From the NCBI RefSeq assembly GCF_023091745.1, contig NC_068928.1, positions 12,604,001 through 12,668,000 on the forward strand: a DNA stretch of 64,000 nucleotides, in the 5' to 3' direction. Shown here one piece after another: positions 44,297 to 55,622 of the stretch; positions within the stretch are counted from its first letter, which is position 1, and each line of letters starts with the position of its first letter. This DNA is from Budorcas taxicolor (Eukaryota > Chordata > Mammalia > Artiodactyla > Bovidae). Made by a program: the position numbers and the translations under genes. Below the pieces are notes generated by a model. That model saw only the letters and a program-made list of their open reading frames with translations, had not been told where the DNA came from and ran no database searches.

Positions 44297-44728
44297 GTTT
44301 GTCACTTTTGAGTTTCTAATGTAAGCACAGATAAAATATTCTGGCCCCAAATAAGTTTTACGCAACTTAAATGCTGACTAAAGTGTTCTGTGATCAGAAT
44401 TTTACTGTGAAAATGAAGGAATTTTATAATTCTCTGCTTATTTCTTGTTCTATAATCCTAAAACAAAGTATCCTTAATGAACATAGAAAAATGTTTCCCT
44501 TTTACATCACATATTTTGGGGAGAGGATGTAGGAATAATTATTCAGTAGAACTTTAGGAGTCCCCATAATTGCTAAAGTAATGTGTATAGTGACTAATAA
44601 GCATATTTTATGTGCCTTTAATGGACAAAGAACTCACCATTGTTACCATGGTAAAAAGAAAGAAAAGAAAGTAGGATTTTTCATCTGAATTTAGTATTTT
44701 ATATATTGAGCAAAAAAGAAACACATTC
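44297..44728. other. intronic sequence, nothing recognised
   Basis: No recognised repeat before the downstream SINE. Confidence 0.5.
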
Positions 44729-44849
44729 TAAGGAATTTCCTGGCAGTCCAGTGGCAGAGTCCACGCTCTCATTGCAGGGGGCCCAGGTTGGATCCCTGCT
44801 TAGGGAACTAAGATCCGAGTGCTGCATGGTGTGGCCAAAAAAAAAAAAG
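44729..44849 (+). mobile_element. CHR-2-type SINE
   Basis: AGGAATTTCCTGGCAGTCCA to a 12-A tail. ACATTCTA flanks both sides. Confidence 0.9.
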
Positions 44850-45086
44850 AATTACATTCTATTCAGTCACTGGCTTTCTTTACTTTCTCAGCAGGCAATA
44901 TAGTAGAAATTACATACCTGACTTGTAAATCTATAGACAGAAAGCTTATTTTTGAAGGAAAATTTAAGGATTATAATCTTGACATTAAATCTAATACATT
45001 TAACCATTGCCTTGAATTTTTGGAGAAAAGCTTATCTTTTGAATTTGGAGGGGATAAAAAAGTTCTCTAATCTTTTTTCTTCCTAG

Positions 45087-45261
45087 GCCTGGGATAATCA
45101 TCTAAGGAGAAATAGATCAATTGTTGTGGATTTGTTCCATGGGCAGCTAAGGTCCCAAGTCAAATGCAAGACATGTGGGCATATAAGTGTCCGATTTGAC
45201 CCTTTCAATTTTTTGTCTTTGCCACTACCAATGGACAGTTACATGCACTTAGAAATAACAG
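45087..45261 (+). CDS. USP32: USP32 exon, residues ~868-926 (first zinc-ribbon CxxC)
   Basis: AWDNHLRRNRSIVVDLFHGQ, LRSQVKCKTCGHISVRFDPF, then NFLSLPLPMDSYMHLEIT. DLFxGQLxSxVxCxxCGxxSxxFDPFxxLSLPLP is the USP fingers motif; CKTC supplies two of the four zinc ligands. Acceptor tcctag, donor G|gtaagt. Confidence 0.98.
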
Positions 45262-45394
45262 GTAAGTCACAAAGTTCTGAAACATTATTTAATTCCTTTG
45301 TTTGTTACCTTGTATTCAGTCAGCTTGAATTGGTAAGTTTAGTCATTTGTTCATAGTAAGTTCTCATAGAGATTGGTAGTCAGCATGTTATAGT

Positions 45395-45475
45395 TTTTTA
45401 AAAATTTTATTGGAGTATAATTGATTTACAGTGTTCTGTAATGATAACAAGTCTGGTTTCAGGCATGATTTGAGG
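45395..45475 (-). mobile_element. L1 3' end fragment, antisense
   Basis: TTTTATTGGAGTATAATTGATTT…ACAGTGTTCTGTAATG pattern of the antisense L1 3'UTR. Confidence 0.7.
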
Positions 45476-45763
45476 TTTGAAAGACTTGAACATGCCTCCA
45501 CTTTTGTGCTCATTGAGTTCTCTTAATTTTAAATGTGCCAGAAGTTCTCTTGAAAAATCTTGCAAAGCCACTCACACTTCTTTATCGAGTAAACATACAA
45601 AAATAATGATTTCACTTAATATTATTTTAAACACTATCTGTTGTAGTGTGTACATATAAAATAAAAATTCTAGACAAATGTTTACTAGTTGCAAGTCTCA
45701 CACAGGTATAAAGCTTTCAGTGAAACCTGAATTTTACTAATAAAAATCTTTTCTCTTTACTAG

Positions 45764-45915
45764 TTATTAAGCTGGATGGTACTACCCCTGTACGATATGG
45801 ACTAAGACTGAATATGGATGAAAAGTACACAGGTTTAAAAAAACAGCTGAGCGATCTCTGTGGACTTAAATCAGAACAAATCCTTCTTGCCGAAGTACAT
45901 GGTTCCAACATAAAG
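45764..45915 (+). CDS. USP32: USP32 exon, residues ~926-976 (catalytic-domain insertion)
   Basis: VIKLDGTTPVRYGLRLNMDE then KYTGLKKQLSDLCGLKSEQI and LLAEVHGSNIK. The YxxLKxxLxxLCGL…ILLxEV pattern resembles the ubiquitin-like insertion of the USP4/15 catalytic domain. From memory human has NSEQ for KSEQ. Acceptor ttactag, donor AAG|gtgata. Confidence 0.96.
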
Positions 45916-46802
45916 GTGATATTAACTATTCTCCCTGGGAAACCCTTGATTCCTTCAAAAATCACAGTTTTCTCAATTAATTATTGTGTTAAATGACCAA
46001 GGGAGATAATAAAACACAACGAAAACTGGAAAAAAAATTGTAATGCTTTTCATTCTAGAAGAAACTAAAAGAGTTGTCCACCAAACTAAAAGAGTAAAAT
46101 GATGGTGATATTTTTAATGAAGAGAAACATGTAAGCCCAGAGCTACCTATATGGAGCGATCCACCTATGTCAGTACAGTCTAAATTTACCCCAAGGACCG
46201 CCAGTGCTTTGTTTTACCCTCTTATGTGTTACTACTTTTCCTAGAATTCTTTAAGTATTTTACGTATTTATGAATGTGTGTTCTTAGTACTTATTTATAA
46301 ATATATATACCTGGCTTTAAACACACTAAGAGGGTAAAAACAAAGTGATGCAAATCACTTCTTCCTCCATACCAGCTAGAGAGAGAAGCAATTCAATAAA
46401 TAAGTTGCCCTAAATTGAGTTCCTGCCATTGGTATTATTTATATTCATCTTCAGGATTTTTAAACAAACTCCTGCCTCCTTAACATTTTTTTTCATGTGA
46501 AATGCAGAGATGAGATCTTTGGGGATTTGGGGTTTAGATTTTTGAAATGAAGGGCAAAATTTAAGTCAGTTATACACATCATACTTCCTTCCTATGAAAG
46601 GGGATAATGGTTCCTCCAATAAGGTTAGTTTTCATTCAGTTTATCAAACCTGCATCTTTTAGTTATTTTAGAAAATTTATTCAGACATCTTGTTTGCTTT
46701 ACTGAGAAAAGAATCTAAGACATTTGCTTCAAATATATCAGAGATGATTCTCCATTTTATCTGAAACATCTCCCTCTTCTCCTCTTGCTTCTTTTTCTGT
46801 AG
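45916..46802. other. intronic sequence, nothing recognised
   Basis: Contains a short repeated motif (AAACTAAAAGAGT twice at 46065-46097) and the 16-bp match to 42839-42884. Otherwise unassigned. Confidence 0.5.
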
Positions 46803-46914
46803 AATTTTCCTCAGGACAACCAGAAAGTACGGCTCTCAGTGAGTGGATTTTTGTGTGCATTTGAAATTCCCATCCCTGGATCTCCAGTTTCAGCTTCTAG
46901 TCCAATACAGACAG
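46803..46914 (+). CDS. USP32: USP32 exon, residues ~977-1014 (insertion)
   Basis: NFPQDNQKVRLSVSGFLCAF then EIPIPGSPVSASSPIQT and 1 nt. The PxSPxSASS part is Ser/Pro-rich and varies from human as remembered (VPVSPIS), consistent with a flexible insertion loop. Acceptor ctgtag, donor G|gtaaga. Confidence 0.95.
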
Positions 46915-48109
46915 GTAAGAGAGAACTAGAGCTCTTTCTCATGATTTTAGCTTTGAATAATAGTCTAAGGGTTGTCATTCTTTTTCGGCTTTTGTTTAGG
47001 CTAAAAATATTAGAGAAAAAAATTTACAGCAGAAGAATTTTGGCGCCTGTAGGAAACCGTAGTGATCATCTTAAATTCTTCATTTTATTGATGAGGAACC
47101 TAAAATTCAGAGAACCTAAGTTGGATAGGTAGTTCTTAGCTAAATCTACCACTGGAATTCAGATCTTTTAACTCTCTTATCTAATACTAACATGGCAACA
47201 GATGGTATGAGAGAAATGTGCTTTAGAAAACAGAATAGTGAATTTGACTAAAAAATAAATTTGTTTATACTCTGATATTTATATGGTCATTCATATAATT
47301 TAATATGGTCATCCAGTTAGTCTTCTTGGCCATCGTCTCTTCTTTTTATTGTTGATAATTAGATTTCCCAGCTATCGAAGGCTTCAAAGAGAAGGGGGCT
47401 CCTCTCATTAGTGCTCAGTAGATAGTACTGATGGTGGGTTGGTGGATGATTTATTATTGCTTTTTTGTTTATATCATTTATATCACTGTCCTATAGAACT
47501 CTCTGCAATGATGAAAACTTTCTTTAATCTTTGCCATCCAATAGAGTATCCAATAGTCACAACTGTTTAGCATTTGAACTGTGGCTAGTAAAACTAAGAA
47601 AATGCATTTGTAATTTAAAAAGCAACCTCTTTCATCAGTTATAACAAATGTTTCATTCTGGTGGGGGAGAGTGCTAATGGGGGAGACTGAGCTTATGTGG
47701 GGGCAGGGAGCAGATGGGAGTTCTCTGCAGGTGTTTTTAAAAATAAAATGTTTGTAAAATATCTGGCTAGAGACTACATGGAGAAATGAATTTTTTGAGG
47801 ATAAGAAAAAGAAAAGCAGAACTATTTTCATGCCACAACATAGGACCGATAAAGATTGTTGTAAAAATTCCACTTACTCTTTCTAGCAGTTACTCTTGTT
47901 TAGTCATTTAATCAAAATTACTAGTAATAAAAGTAAATTATAAAATGAAAATCTTCCAGTTAATCTAGAATTATTTGACCTATGATTACTTCCGGTCCTG
48001 TGTTAAAAGAGATTGTCAGTGGTCTGGGTCCAAGCAATGTTTGAGAAAAGAGCAAAGATAAAGAGCAAAAGACAAACTTATGATGCTGTGCTTACCTTTG
48101 AATTTGTAG
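46915..48109. other. intronic sequence with a possible MIR remnant
   Basis: TGATGAGGAACCTAAAATTC…AGAACCTAAG at 47088-47120 looks like part of a MIR. The rest is unassigned. Confidence 0.45.
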
Positions 48110-48321
48110 ATTTCTCCTCCTCCCCATCTACAAACGGAATGTTCACCCTGACCACCAATGGGGACCTGCCTCGACCAATATTCATTCCCAATGGAATGCC
48201 AAACACTGTTGTGCCATGTGGAACTGAGAAAAACTTCACAAATGGAATGGTGAATGGTCATATGCCATCTCTTCCTGACAGTTCCTTTACAGGCTACATC
48301 ATTGCAGTCCACCGGAAAATG
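48110..48321 (+). CDS. USP32: USP32 exon, residues ~1014-1084 (insertion)
   Basis: DFSSSPSTNGMFTLTTNGDL, PRPIFIPNGMPNTVVPCGTE, then FTNGMVNGHMPSLPDSSFTG to AVHRKM. Asn/Gly/Pro-rich insertion of the catalytic domain that returns to structured sequence at YIIAVHRK. Acceptor atttgtag, donor ATG|gttagt (weaker than consensus). Confidence 0.97.
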
Positions 48322-48694
48322 GTTAGTTTAATTTTAGGCAAATTACTTTTGGTCTTGCCAGTGCTATTTATGAAACAGCAGTTTCTGCCTTGGCAACATC
48401 TTCAGTGTGTGCACTTTCAATGTGTTGTGTATGCTGTTCTAAGTGATTACAGCCAGGATCTAGTATCACATCTGACAGCCTACATAGGAAATGATATTCC
48501 TCACTCACATTAAGCAGCAACAAGACAGCTGGTGCGTCGGAATACTGTTGTCTCTAGAAAGTTTGTGACTCCTATATGTTCATGTCAGCGTGTACATCTT
48601 CGTTACCATATAAGTGTGGATGCCTTAGATAAAGTTTTGTTTGTTTTGGACAGAGAAACAAGAAGATTCCTAGGCAAGACAAGTTGTTTCCTAG
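48322..48694. other. intronic sequence, nothing recognised
   Basis: The open frame of the exon continues to a stop at 48513, but nothing resembling USP32 lies after the GT. Confidence 0.5.
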
Positions 48695-48860
48695 GACTGC
48701 TATAGCAAATTGGCACAAACTTGGTGGCTTAAAACAACAGAAATTAATTCTTTCACAGTTCTGAAGACCGGAAGTCTGAAATCAAGGCATCAACATGGTT
48801 GTGCCCCTCCACAGGTTTTAGGAGAGAATCCTTTTTGCCTCTTCCAACTTGTAAATACCT
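48695..48860 (-). repeat. fossil LTR-like repeat (probably MaLR/MLT1 type), antisense
   Basis: GACTGCTATAGCAAATTGGC, CTTGGTGGCTTAAAACAACA, GAAGTCTGAAATCAAGGCAT. Reverse orientation of the family seen at 17170. Name tentative. Confidence 0.55.
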
Positions 48861-48961
48861 GAAAATAAACTTTAAAAAATATATACAAGATACCTATGTA
48901 GAAAACAATAAAATATTATTGCTAGAAATTAAAGAAGACTCAGTTTGAAGAAATAGACTAT

Positions 48962-49084
48962 GTCCATGGGATGGCAACCCACTCAAGTAGTCTTGCCTGG
49001 AGAATCCCATGGACAGAGGAGCCTGGAGGGCTACAGTCCATAGGGTCACAAAGAGTTGGACATGCCTGAAGCAACAGAGCATGC
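48962..49084 (+). mobile_element. Bov-tA SINE, 5'-truncated
   Basis: GGGATGGCAACCCACTCAAG to GGACATGCCTGAAGCAACAG. Confidence 0.88.
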
Positions 49085-50270
49085 ACTCATGGATTAGAAG
49101 ACTCAATATTTCAAAAATAACAATTCTCCACAAACAGATCTATAGATTCAAAACACAATCCCAATAAAAATGCAAACTCTGTGTGTTATACTTGTGTGTG
49201 TGTATAACTTCATAAGCTGATTCTAATATATGGAAGTGCAAAGCACTAAAATAACCAAAGCAGTCTTGAAGAACAAAGAATGAGGAATTGAACCATCAGA
49301 TATCATGATTTTATTAAACAGTGATATTTGAGACATTGTGATAGTGGTATGAGAAAAGGCAAATAGACCAATGAAATAAAATAGCCCCCCAACAGGTTCA
49401 CACATGTTTGGGCACTTGATTTATAACAAAGATGGCATTACAGAGCAATAAAAGACAACTCATTTGGTAAATGGTCCTGGGATAATTGGGTATCCATGTG
49501 AAACTTGACATACCTACATCTCACCACATAAAAATCAGTTGCAGGTGGACTGTAGAGTTAAATATGAAGGCAAAACAAAGGTGAATATGTTCATGGCCTT
49601 GGTTTAGGGGGGTAAACTTCTTCAGTAGGACACAGAAAGCACTAAATATAAGAGGAAAGAGTGTTAAATTGGACATCATTAAAACTAAGAACTTCAGTTT
49701 CATCAGAAGACATCACTAAAAGAATTAAAGGCAAGCTACGGAGTAGAAGATGTTTGTAACTCATATTACCAACAAGAGCTCTCATACACTGCTGATGAGT
49801 GCACATTAATACAGCTACTTGGAAAACTAAGTTTTCTAACTGAAGATAAATAATTCCACCATTCTATTTTGTGTTTTTTAAAATGTCCATTAGTGGTAGA
49901 AAGGGTAAGGCAGTTGAGTCGTAGTCATAGAATGTTATGCAGCGTTGAGAACGAGTGAATTTATGCTTATTCCCAACATAAACGAATTTCATAAACATAA
50001 TGCAAGAAAGAAGTCAGAAACAAAAAAGAATGAAATAATATATTTATAAATAAAATGTTAGAGACAGGGAAGATGAAATTTACTGTTTATTATTCATAGG
50101 GTATAAAACAAAGAAAAGCAAAGATATAATTACCATAAAATTCAGAAAAACTGTTACCTTTAGGAGGAAGCTCGAGGAAGGCTTTGGAGTGCTGACCGAA
50201 TTGCTTCTTGACCTGATCGGTGATTACACAGCTAATTACTTTGTGATAATTCTTTGAAATGTACATTTTC
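49085..50270 (+). mobile_element. L1 ORF2 3' region and 3'UTR, sense
   Basis: ATCTATAGATTCAAAACACA, AAAGCAGTCTTGAAGAACAA, GGGCACTTGATTTATAACAA and CATCAGAAGACATCACTAAA are L1 landmarks in order. Many stops. Confidence 0.85.
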
Positions 50271-50274
50271 CCTT

Positions 50275-50742
50275 TGAATTAGTAACTCCCAAGTAAAAGT
50301 GATTTTTCTGACCATGTAGATGATGCTCTATGGATCATTTTCTAGACAGGGTTGTTTGAGTAAACATCCTAGAGAATTAAGGGATATATTTGTGTCTTAG
50401 AATTTTGTTTAAGTGCAGCTTAAATCTTGTTTAAGCACAGTCCCATCAGCTAAGATCATTGGGGTGATTCGTGCATTTCCCCATTTCTTTAAACAAAGCA
50501 TTATCAGATTAAATATTAAGAACTCTGATGTATTTTTAAAAAATCTTTCTTACAAAACAGCTCCCTTCATCTATCATGTATGTTATATAAAGTGGTTGGT
50601 AAGTGCTTAAAGCATTATATACAGATTTTTTTGTAATTATTGGACCATAAAGTCTGCTCTAAATTTTTACCTTTTAACCAGTTCCCTGTTTCCAGTTTAC
50701 TTCATAATCTAGTAGCTTCTTTGGGGAGTGCCTAAAATCTAT
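50275..50742. other. intronic sequence, nothing recognised
   Basis: No recognised repeat or exon. Confidence 0.5.
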
Positions 50743-51151
50743 GTGAGAGTTGGACTGTATAGAAAGCTGAGCGCTGAAGAATTGATGCTTTTGAACTGTG
50801 TTGTTGGAGAAGACTTTAGAGAGTCCCTTGGACTGCAAGGAGATCCAACCAGTCCATTCTAATGGAGATCAGCCCTGGGATTTCTTTGGAAGGAATGATG
50901 CTGAAGCTGAAACTCCAGTACTTTGGCCACCTCATGCAAAGAGTTGACTCACTGGAAAAGACTCTGATGCTGGGAGGGATTGGGGGCAGGAGGAGAAGGG
51001 GGCAACAGAGGATGAGATGGCTGGATGGCATCACCGACTTAATGGACATGAGTTTGAGTGAACTCCGGGCGTTGGTGATGGACAGGGAGGCGTGGTGTGC
51101 TGCAATTTTGGGGTCTCAAAGAGTCGGACATGACTGAACGACTGAACTGAA
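50743..51151 (+). mobile_element. BovB-derived fragment, sense
   Basis: GAGTTGGACTGTATAGAAAG to GACTGAACGACTGAACTGAA. A plus-strand open stretch contains LKLQYFGHLMQRVDSLEKTL, the end of the BovB reverse transcriptase ORF. Confidence 0.93.
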
Positions 51152-52743
51152 AATCGATTTTACCATCTGTCCCAAGTCAACTCCCTTTCTCATTATGTGA
51201 AAGGCAATGCCATCCTTCCATGTTAAAGGCTCAAGGCTAGAGATGTTCTTAGATTTTTTCCACCCTTTTCTTCTGAAACTCTATGTGTAGTATATCATGC
51301 CTTTTAAATTCTTCTTTCAAAATACTACTTGAATTTACCATTTTCCTTCATTTTCGTTGCCACCTTCTTTTTTCAGACACTTTGATCTCATGATTGAATT
51401 ACTTTGAAAATAGTTTATTTGTCTTCTACTCCCTTCTACAAGATAGAGAAAGAAGAGGAATAAGGCAAGGTAACATAAGCAAGAATATCAGAGAATAAAG
51501 GGAGAAATAATAGTGTTGTGTTGACACAACTACTAAAGGGAAGTCAACTTCAAAAAAGGAAAGAAAGAAGTGGCTACATGGACTAGAGACATTGGAAAGA
51601 ATGAAAACTGAGAAGTTTGGCCTAGTAACCAAGTAAAGAAATAGGGCAAGAATTTAGCACAGTTAGGTCAAGTGAGATTTTTCAGATTAAAGAAGTTGTT
51701 AGGATAGAACCAAAGAAAGATTCCTGTACAGTAAAGCTGGGAGCATTATCCCATGAAGAAGCGAGCAGGTTTGGGAGGTATAGGCCACAGGGCCCTGGAA
51801 GAAGTTACCTCCGAGAGGAGGAGAATCATAGGAGTTTAGAAGGGAAATGACACTGAGGAGAGTAGAGGAAAGAGATGGTTGCTTAAATGATCTCAGTTAT
51901 TTAGTAACATAAGTCATCTACTGAGAGTTGGAGTGGAAGAAGGGTATAATAAGAGAAAAACTAATCAAAGTTTTTTGATTTTTAAAAAATAGTTCTGAAC
52001 TATGTCTGCTTTCTATAGGTCTTATAATAATATAACCACCAATACATGAAATGGGGTCTTAAAATCATGTATTTAGCTAATAATCTTAAGTGAATAACAG
52101 CAAAATAAAATACTTGGGGATCTGAAATAAGAGTCTTCCACGTAGAAAACTAGTGAGTTTATAAGTTGTTGGCTTAGCTTTTCTACTACATAAAGTTCAA
52201 ATTTAAAGAATTAAATGTCCAGGTGCTCAGCAGATTTTTTTAATAATCCTGTAACTAACTCCCAGCAGCTTTTCTATTATACTAAACTTTTGTTTTAAGT
52301 CACCATTTCCAGGCTAATTCTGTGCAGTATCTCACGTGTTAAGAAGTGATAAAAATCTCCTTTAACATACTCAGAGCAAACATTTCAATAGTTAACCTTT
52401 TATTCCATCATATAATTAAAATATGATTTAAAAAATTTTTATATATGATTCAGTGTATGTGAGAAATGTTTATCAGAGAAAACTACGTAATTTGAAAATA
52501 TTATATGCTGAAAACCCAAGTTTGATAGAGAGCAACTGTGAAATTGGCACCCCTTCAGTGTCTCCACTTTGAATAACAATTCTCTTCACATTTTAATAAA
52601 AGATAGTTCTGTAAATAAAGAGAAGTGTGATAGTGACTGATTTGAAAATGGTAGTGATGCCTGTTCGGGGCAGTCCTAGAAGAACAAAAGAGAGGAATCA
52701 GAGGCCTCTTCTCAGCTCACTCTTCTCTTGTTTGTACTTACAG
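51152..52743. other. intronic sequence, mostly unassigned
   Basis: Contains a purine-rich stretch (51435-51960, AGAGAAAG-type) with no recognised family. Ends at the acceptor ttgtacttacag. Confidence 0.45.
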
Positions 52744-52928
52744 ATGAGGACAGAACTGTATTTCCTGTCATCTCAGAAGAATCGCCCCAGCCTTTTTGGA
52801 ATGCCTTTGATTGTTCCATGTACTGTGCATACCCGGAAGAAAGACCTGTATGATGCGGTTTGGATTCAAGTGTCACGATTAGCCAGCCCACTCCCACCTC
52901 AGGAAGCTAGTAATCATGCTCAGGATTG
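52744..52928 (+). CDS. USP32: USP32 exon, residues ~1085-1146
   Basis: MRTELYFLSSQKNRPSLFGM, PLIVPCTVHTRKKDLYDAVW, then IQVSRLASPLPPQEASNHAQ and D plus 2 nt of Cys. Structured part of the catalytic domain before the Cys cluster. Acceptor cttacag, donor TG|gtgagt. Confidence 0.97.
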
Positions 52929-54101
52929 GTGAGTCTCTGGGCATCTTCCTAGATCTACAGTTTCCAAATGTAGAAAAAGGAGAATTTATGTTTATTCTGG
53001 GTGATTTATAGGACTCACTACAATTCAACCATTTATTTGTTTTGGTTTTCTGAGTAGGAGAGACGCTACACCTTCCTTTCACCACCTAAACATTCCAGAG
53101 TCCTATAATCCTTATAATCTCTTACCTAAATCTTTCTGGCAAGTATTGTAATAAAGAAATTTTTTAGAAGAGATTTGTTGTACAGTTCTGTGCTGGAGTT
53201 TTAGCTGGCTGTTTTCTCTCTTTATCTTTCTTTGCATTCCTTACTTGCCATTGACCTAGTTATCACTGACATGATACTGGACAACATGGGCTATCCATAA
53301 TCATTCAGTCAACGAATTAGAAAGATGGGAACTGCTGTGACAGGCATAATACTCATTCTTGCCCTTACAATGGTTGCCCTTACAACCATGAGTCCTTATC
53401 ACAGTTTCATTACCTTTAGCAGTCATGTAATAGCCACTACAAATTGCCGAATGATCCATAAAGTATATTGCTCTTATGTTATATTCTTTGTATTGCTTCT
53501 TACTGGGGCAAGGATGAATAGTTTTTTTTGTTTTTTTTTTTTTGTAGTCGGAGAACTCATAAAGCTATCTTGCAGTTAAGACATTATTCTAAATATGTTA
53601 TATAGCTTATAGCTTTAGATAGTTAAGACAAGGAAAAAGGGATGTCTGTCATGTACCACATCAGGGATTCTGATTAAAGAAGCTTCTAAATATATAGTCA
53701 GTCAACTCCTCTGAAACCATTGTGACCTTTCACTCTCCTGTGTTGTATCCGTGTTCTTGTCATAGGAGGAGTCTGGTTTAATGTGAATTAAATCTTTTGA
53801 TAGAATTAGGGCTGAAAGATAACTAGCATTCAATCTCATGATTAGCTTATTTTATGAAATTTCCATGGACCACATGGACTCTGTCAGAGACATCTGGCAG
53901 TCTGCTGTGTTTCCCCTCTACAAACAAGGAGCCCTGAGTACAGCTGTGCAGGGCTGAAGTTAATGGGTTAGGATAACCAGCATGGAGCTGTCATTGTGAG
54001 CATACTGCTCTGACAGATGCCCCTTTTTAAGGTTACTTCAGAGAAGATGAAAGAGACTCCAGATAAGAAATGTTTCTTACACTCTTTATGTTCTGTTTCA
54101 G
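52929..54101. other. intronic sequence with a structured segment near its 3' end
   Basis: No repeat recognised. Two inverted repeats occur at 53930-54018, close to the acceptor. Confidence 0.45.
53930..54018 (+). other. pair of potential RNA hairpins upstream of an exon
   Basis: AGCCCTG…CAGGGCT (about 53930-53955, 12-nt loop) and CTGTCA-4 nt-GAGC-5 nt-GCTCTGACAG (about 53988-54016). Both would form stems in the pre-mRNA; the second ends about 85 nt before the exon at 54102. Function unknown. Confidence 0.35.
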
Positions 54102-54188
54102 TGATGACAGTATGGGTTATCAGTATCCATTTACTCTACGAGTTGTGCAGAAAGATGGGAACTCCTGTGCTTGGTGCCCATGGTACAG
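54102..54188 (+). CDS. USP32: USP32 exon, residues ~1146-1175 (extra Cys cluster, part 1)
   Basis: CDDSMGYQYPFTLRVVQKDG then NSCAWCPWYR. CAWC is the first half of a Cys cluster completed by CRGC in the next exon, likely a further metal-binding element in the insertion. Acceptor gtttcag, donor AG|gtaaag. Confidence 0.97.
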
Positions 54189-54677
54189 GTAAAGTCACCT
54201 TCTGCAAAAGAAAAATGTTAGTAGAATTGCAGCTTCAGATATTATACCTTTTTCATAAGCTTTCCAATTTTTAGACGTAATAAGTAGTAATGGGAAGCTT
54301 GAAATAAACTTAGGAGTTCTTCATTCATCTCTTCCCTGTGAGGTCTATAGCTAAGTTTTGCTCTTGAGACTTAGCTGATTTTGTTAACTCTACAATCCTC
54401 ATCAGATTCATAGTTTATGATCAACATTTATCATTCAATACCTTCTGCTCCTTATAAATCAGTTTAGCAATTCTGAGTTCGGTAAAACATATTCTATTTA
54501 CTAGACCTTACTGGAAGTCTATTTTTGGTTTTAAGAAAAGTTATAGAGATTGATTAGTCATTAGTGTTCCAGCTTGGAAAATGCCTGAGTGCTGAAGTCA
54601 GGTTTCAGAGAACTGTAATAGCCTTAGCAAACTTGAGTTGTATCGGCAATAAAGCCACAGCCTTTGTCATGGTTCCT
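54189..54677. other. intronic sequence, nothing recognised
   Basis: No repeat recognised; ends at the target-site duplication of the next SINE (TGTCATGGTTCCT at about 54665-54677, repeated at 54811-54823). Confidence 0.5.
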
Positions 54678-54810
54678 GCTGCTGCTGCTGCTAAGTCGCT
54701 TCAGTCGTGTCCAACTCTGTGCAACCCCATAGACGGCAGCCCACCAGGCTCCCCCGTCCCTGGGATTTTCCAGGCAAGAGTAGTGGAGTGGGGTGCCATT
54801 GCCTTCTCCG
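54678..54810 (-). mobile_element. BOV-A2 SINE unit (left arm of inverted pair)
   Basis: (GCT)5 then AAGTCGCTTCAGTCGTGTCC through GGGTGCCATTGCCTTCTCC. Direct repeat TGTCATGGTTCCT on both sides. Confidence 0.93.
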
Positions 54811-54879
54811 TGTCATGGTTCCTACCCACTCATAAATTTTATATGTATTTAATGTGCTATTTGACAAACAAGGAAATAG

Positions 54880-55130
54880 GCATTGGAAAATCCCATGGAT
54901 GGAGGAGCCTGGTAGGCTGCAGTCCATGGGGTCGCTAAGAGTCAGACATGACTGAGTGACTTCGCTTTCACTTTTCACTTTCATGCACTGGAGAAGGACA
55001 TGGCAACCCACTCCAGTGTTCTTGCCTGGAGAATCCCAGGGATGGGGGAGCCTGGTGGGCTGCCGTCTATGGGGTCGCACAGAGTCGGACACGACTGAAG
55101 CGACTTAGCAGCAGCAGCAGCAGCAGCAGC
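54880..55130 (+). mobile_element. BOV-A2 SINE, two A-units, opposite orientation (right arm)
   Basis: AAATCCCATGGATGGAGGAG…TTTCACTTTTCACTTTCATG, then a second unit from 54990 ending in (AGC)8 at 55107-55130. The second unit is the near reverse complement of 54678-54810. Confidence 0.93.
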
Positions 55131-55427
55131 ATGCCCCCTAAGTTGTCCTAACTTCAAGCATTAAGTAAATTTAGAATTTCATGAGAGGTAAATTATCTCA
55201 GATATCCACTTCCCATATCATTTATTTGCCATGAAGTTTCACATATTCATGTGGATTAACAATTGGTTATCAAATGCCTTGAAAAACTAAAGATTTGAGA
55301 AGTGTTAAGTGTGATTCACTGAACTAATAATAATTACTGACACATATTCATGCATTTATCAGTCTGAAGTTAGAAGCCCATGACAAATTGCGATGCCCAA
55401 GAAGGAAAGTAGAGAAGTAGAAAAAGA
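55131..55427. other. intronic sequence, nothing recognised
   Basis: AT-rich, no repeat recognised. Confidence 0.5.
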
Positions 55428-55544
55428 ATTTTTTATTTTTTGGCCATGACTTGCAGGATCTTAGTTTCCCGGCCAGAGATGGAACCCCTGGGACATGGTA
55501 GTGTAAGCACCAAGTCCTAATCACTGGACCACCAGGGAATTCCC
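55428..55544 (-). mobile_element. CHR-2-type SINE, antisense
   Basis: TTTTTTATTTTTTGGCCATGAC to CTGGACCACCAGGGAATTCCC. Ends 78 bp before the next exon. Confidence 0.9.
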
Positions 55545-55622
55545 AGGGAGAATAATTTTGATAAACAAAATTTTGACTCCTTAGTTATTCTTTCCTCAGT
55601 AGATTGTTTTTCCCCCCTTTAG

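Noticed and set aside
48016..48312. 98-codon open frame on the minus strand
   Set aside because: Shadow of the USP32 exon at 48110-48321 read in reverse.
53880..54020. H/ACA snoRNA or scaRNA in the intron
   Set aside because: Hairpins exist, but the H box, pocket spacing and ACA position do not fit well; reported only as structured sequence.
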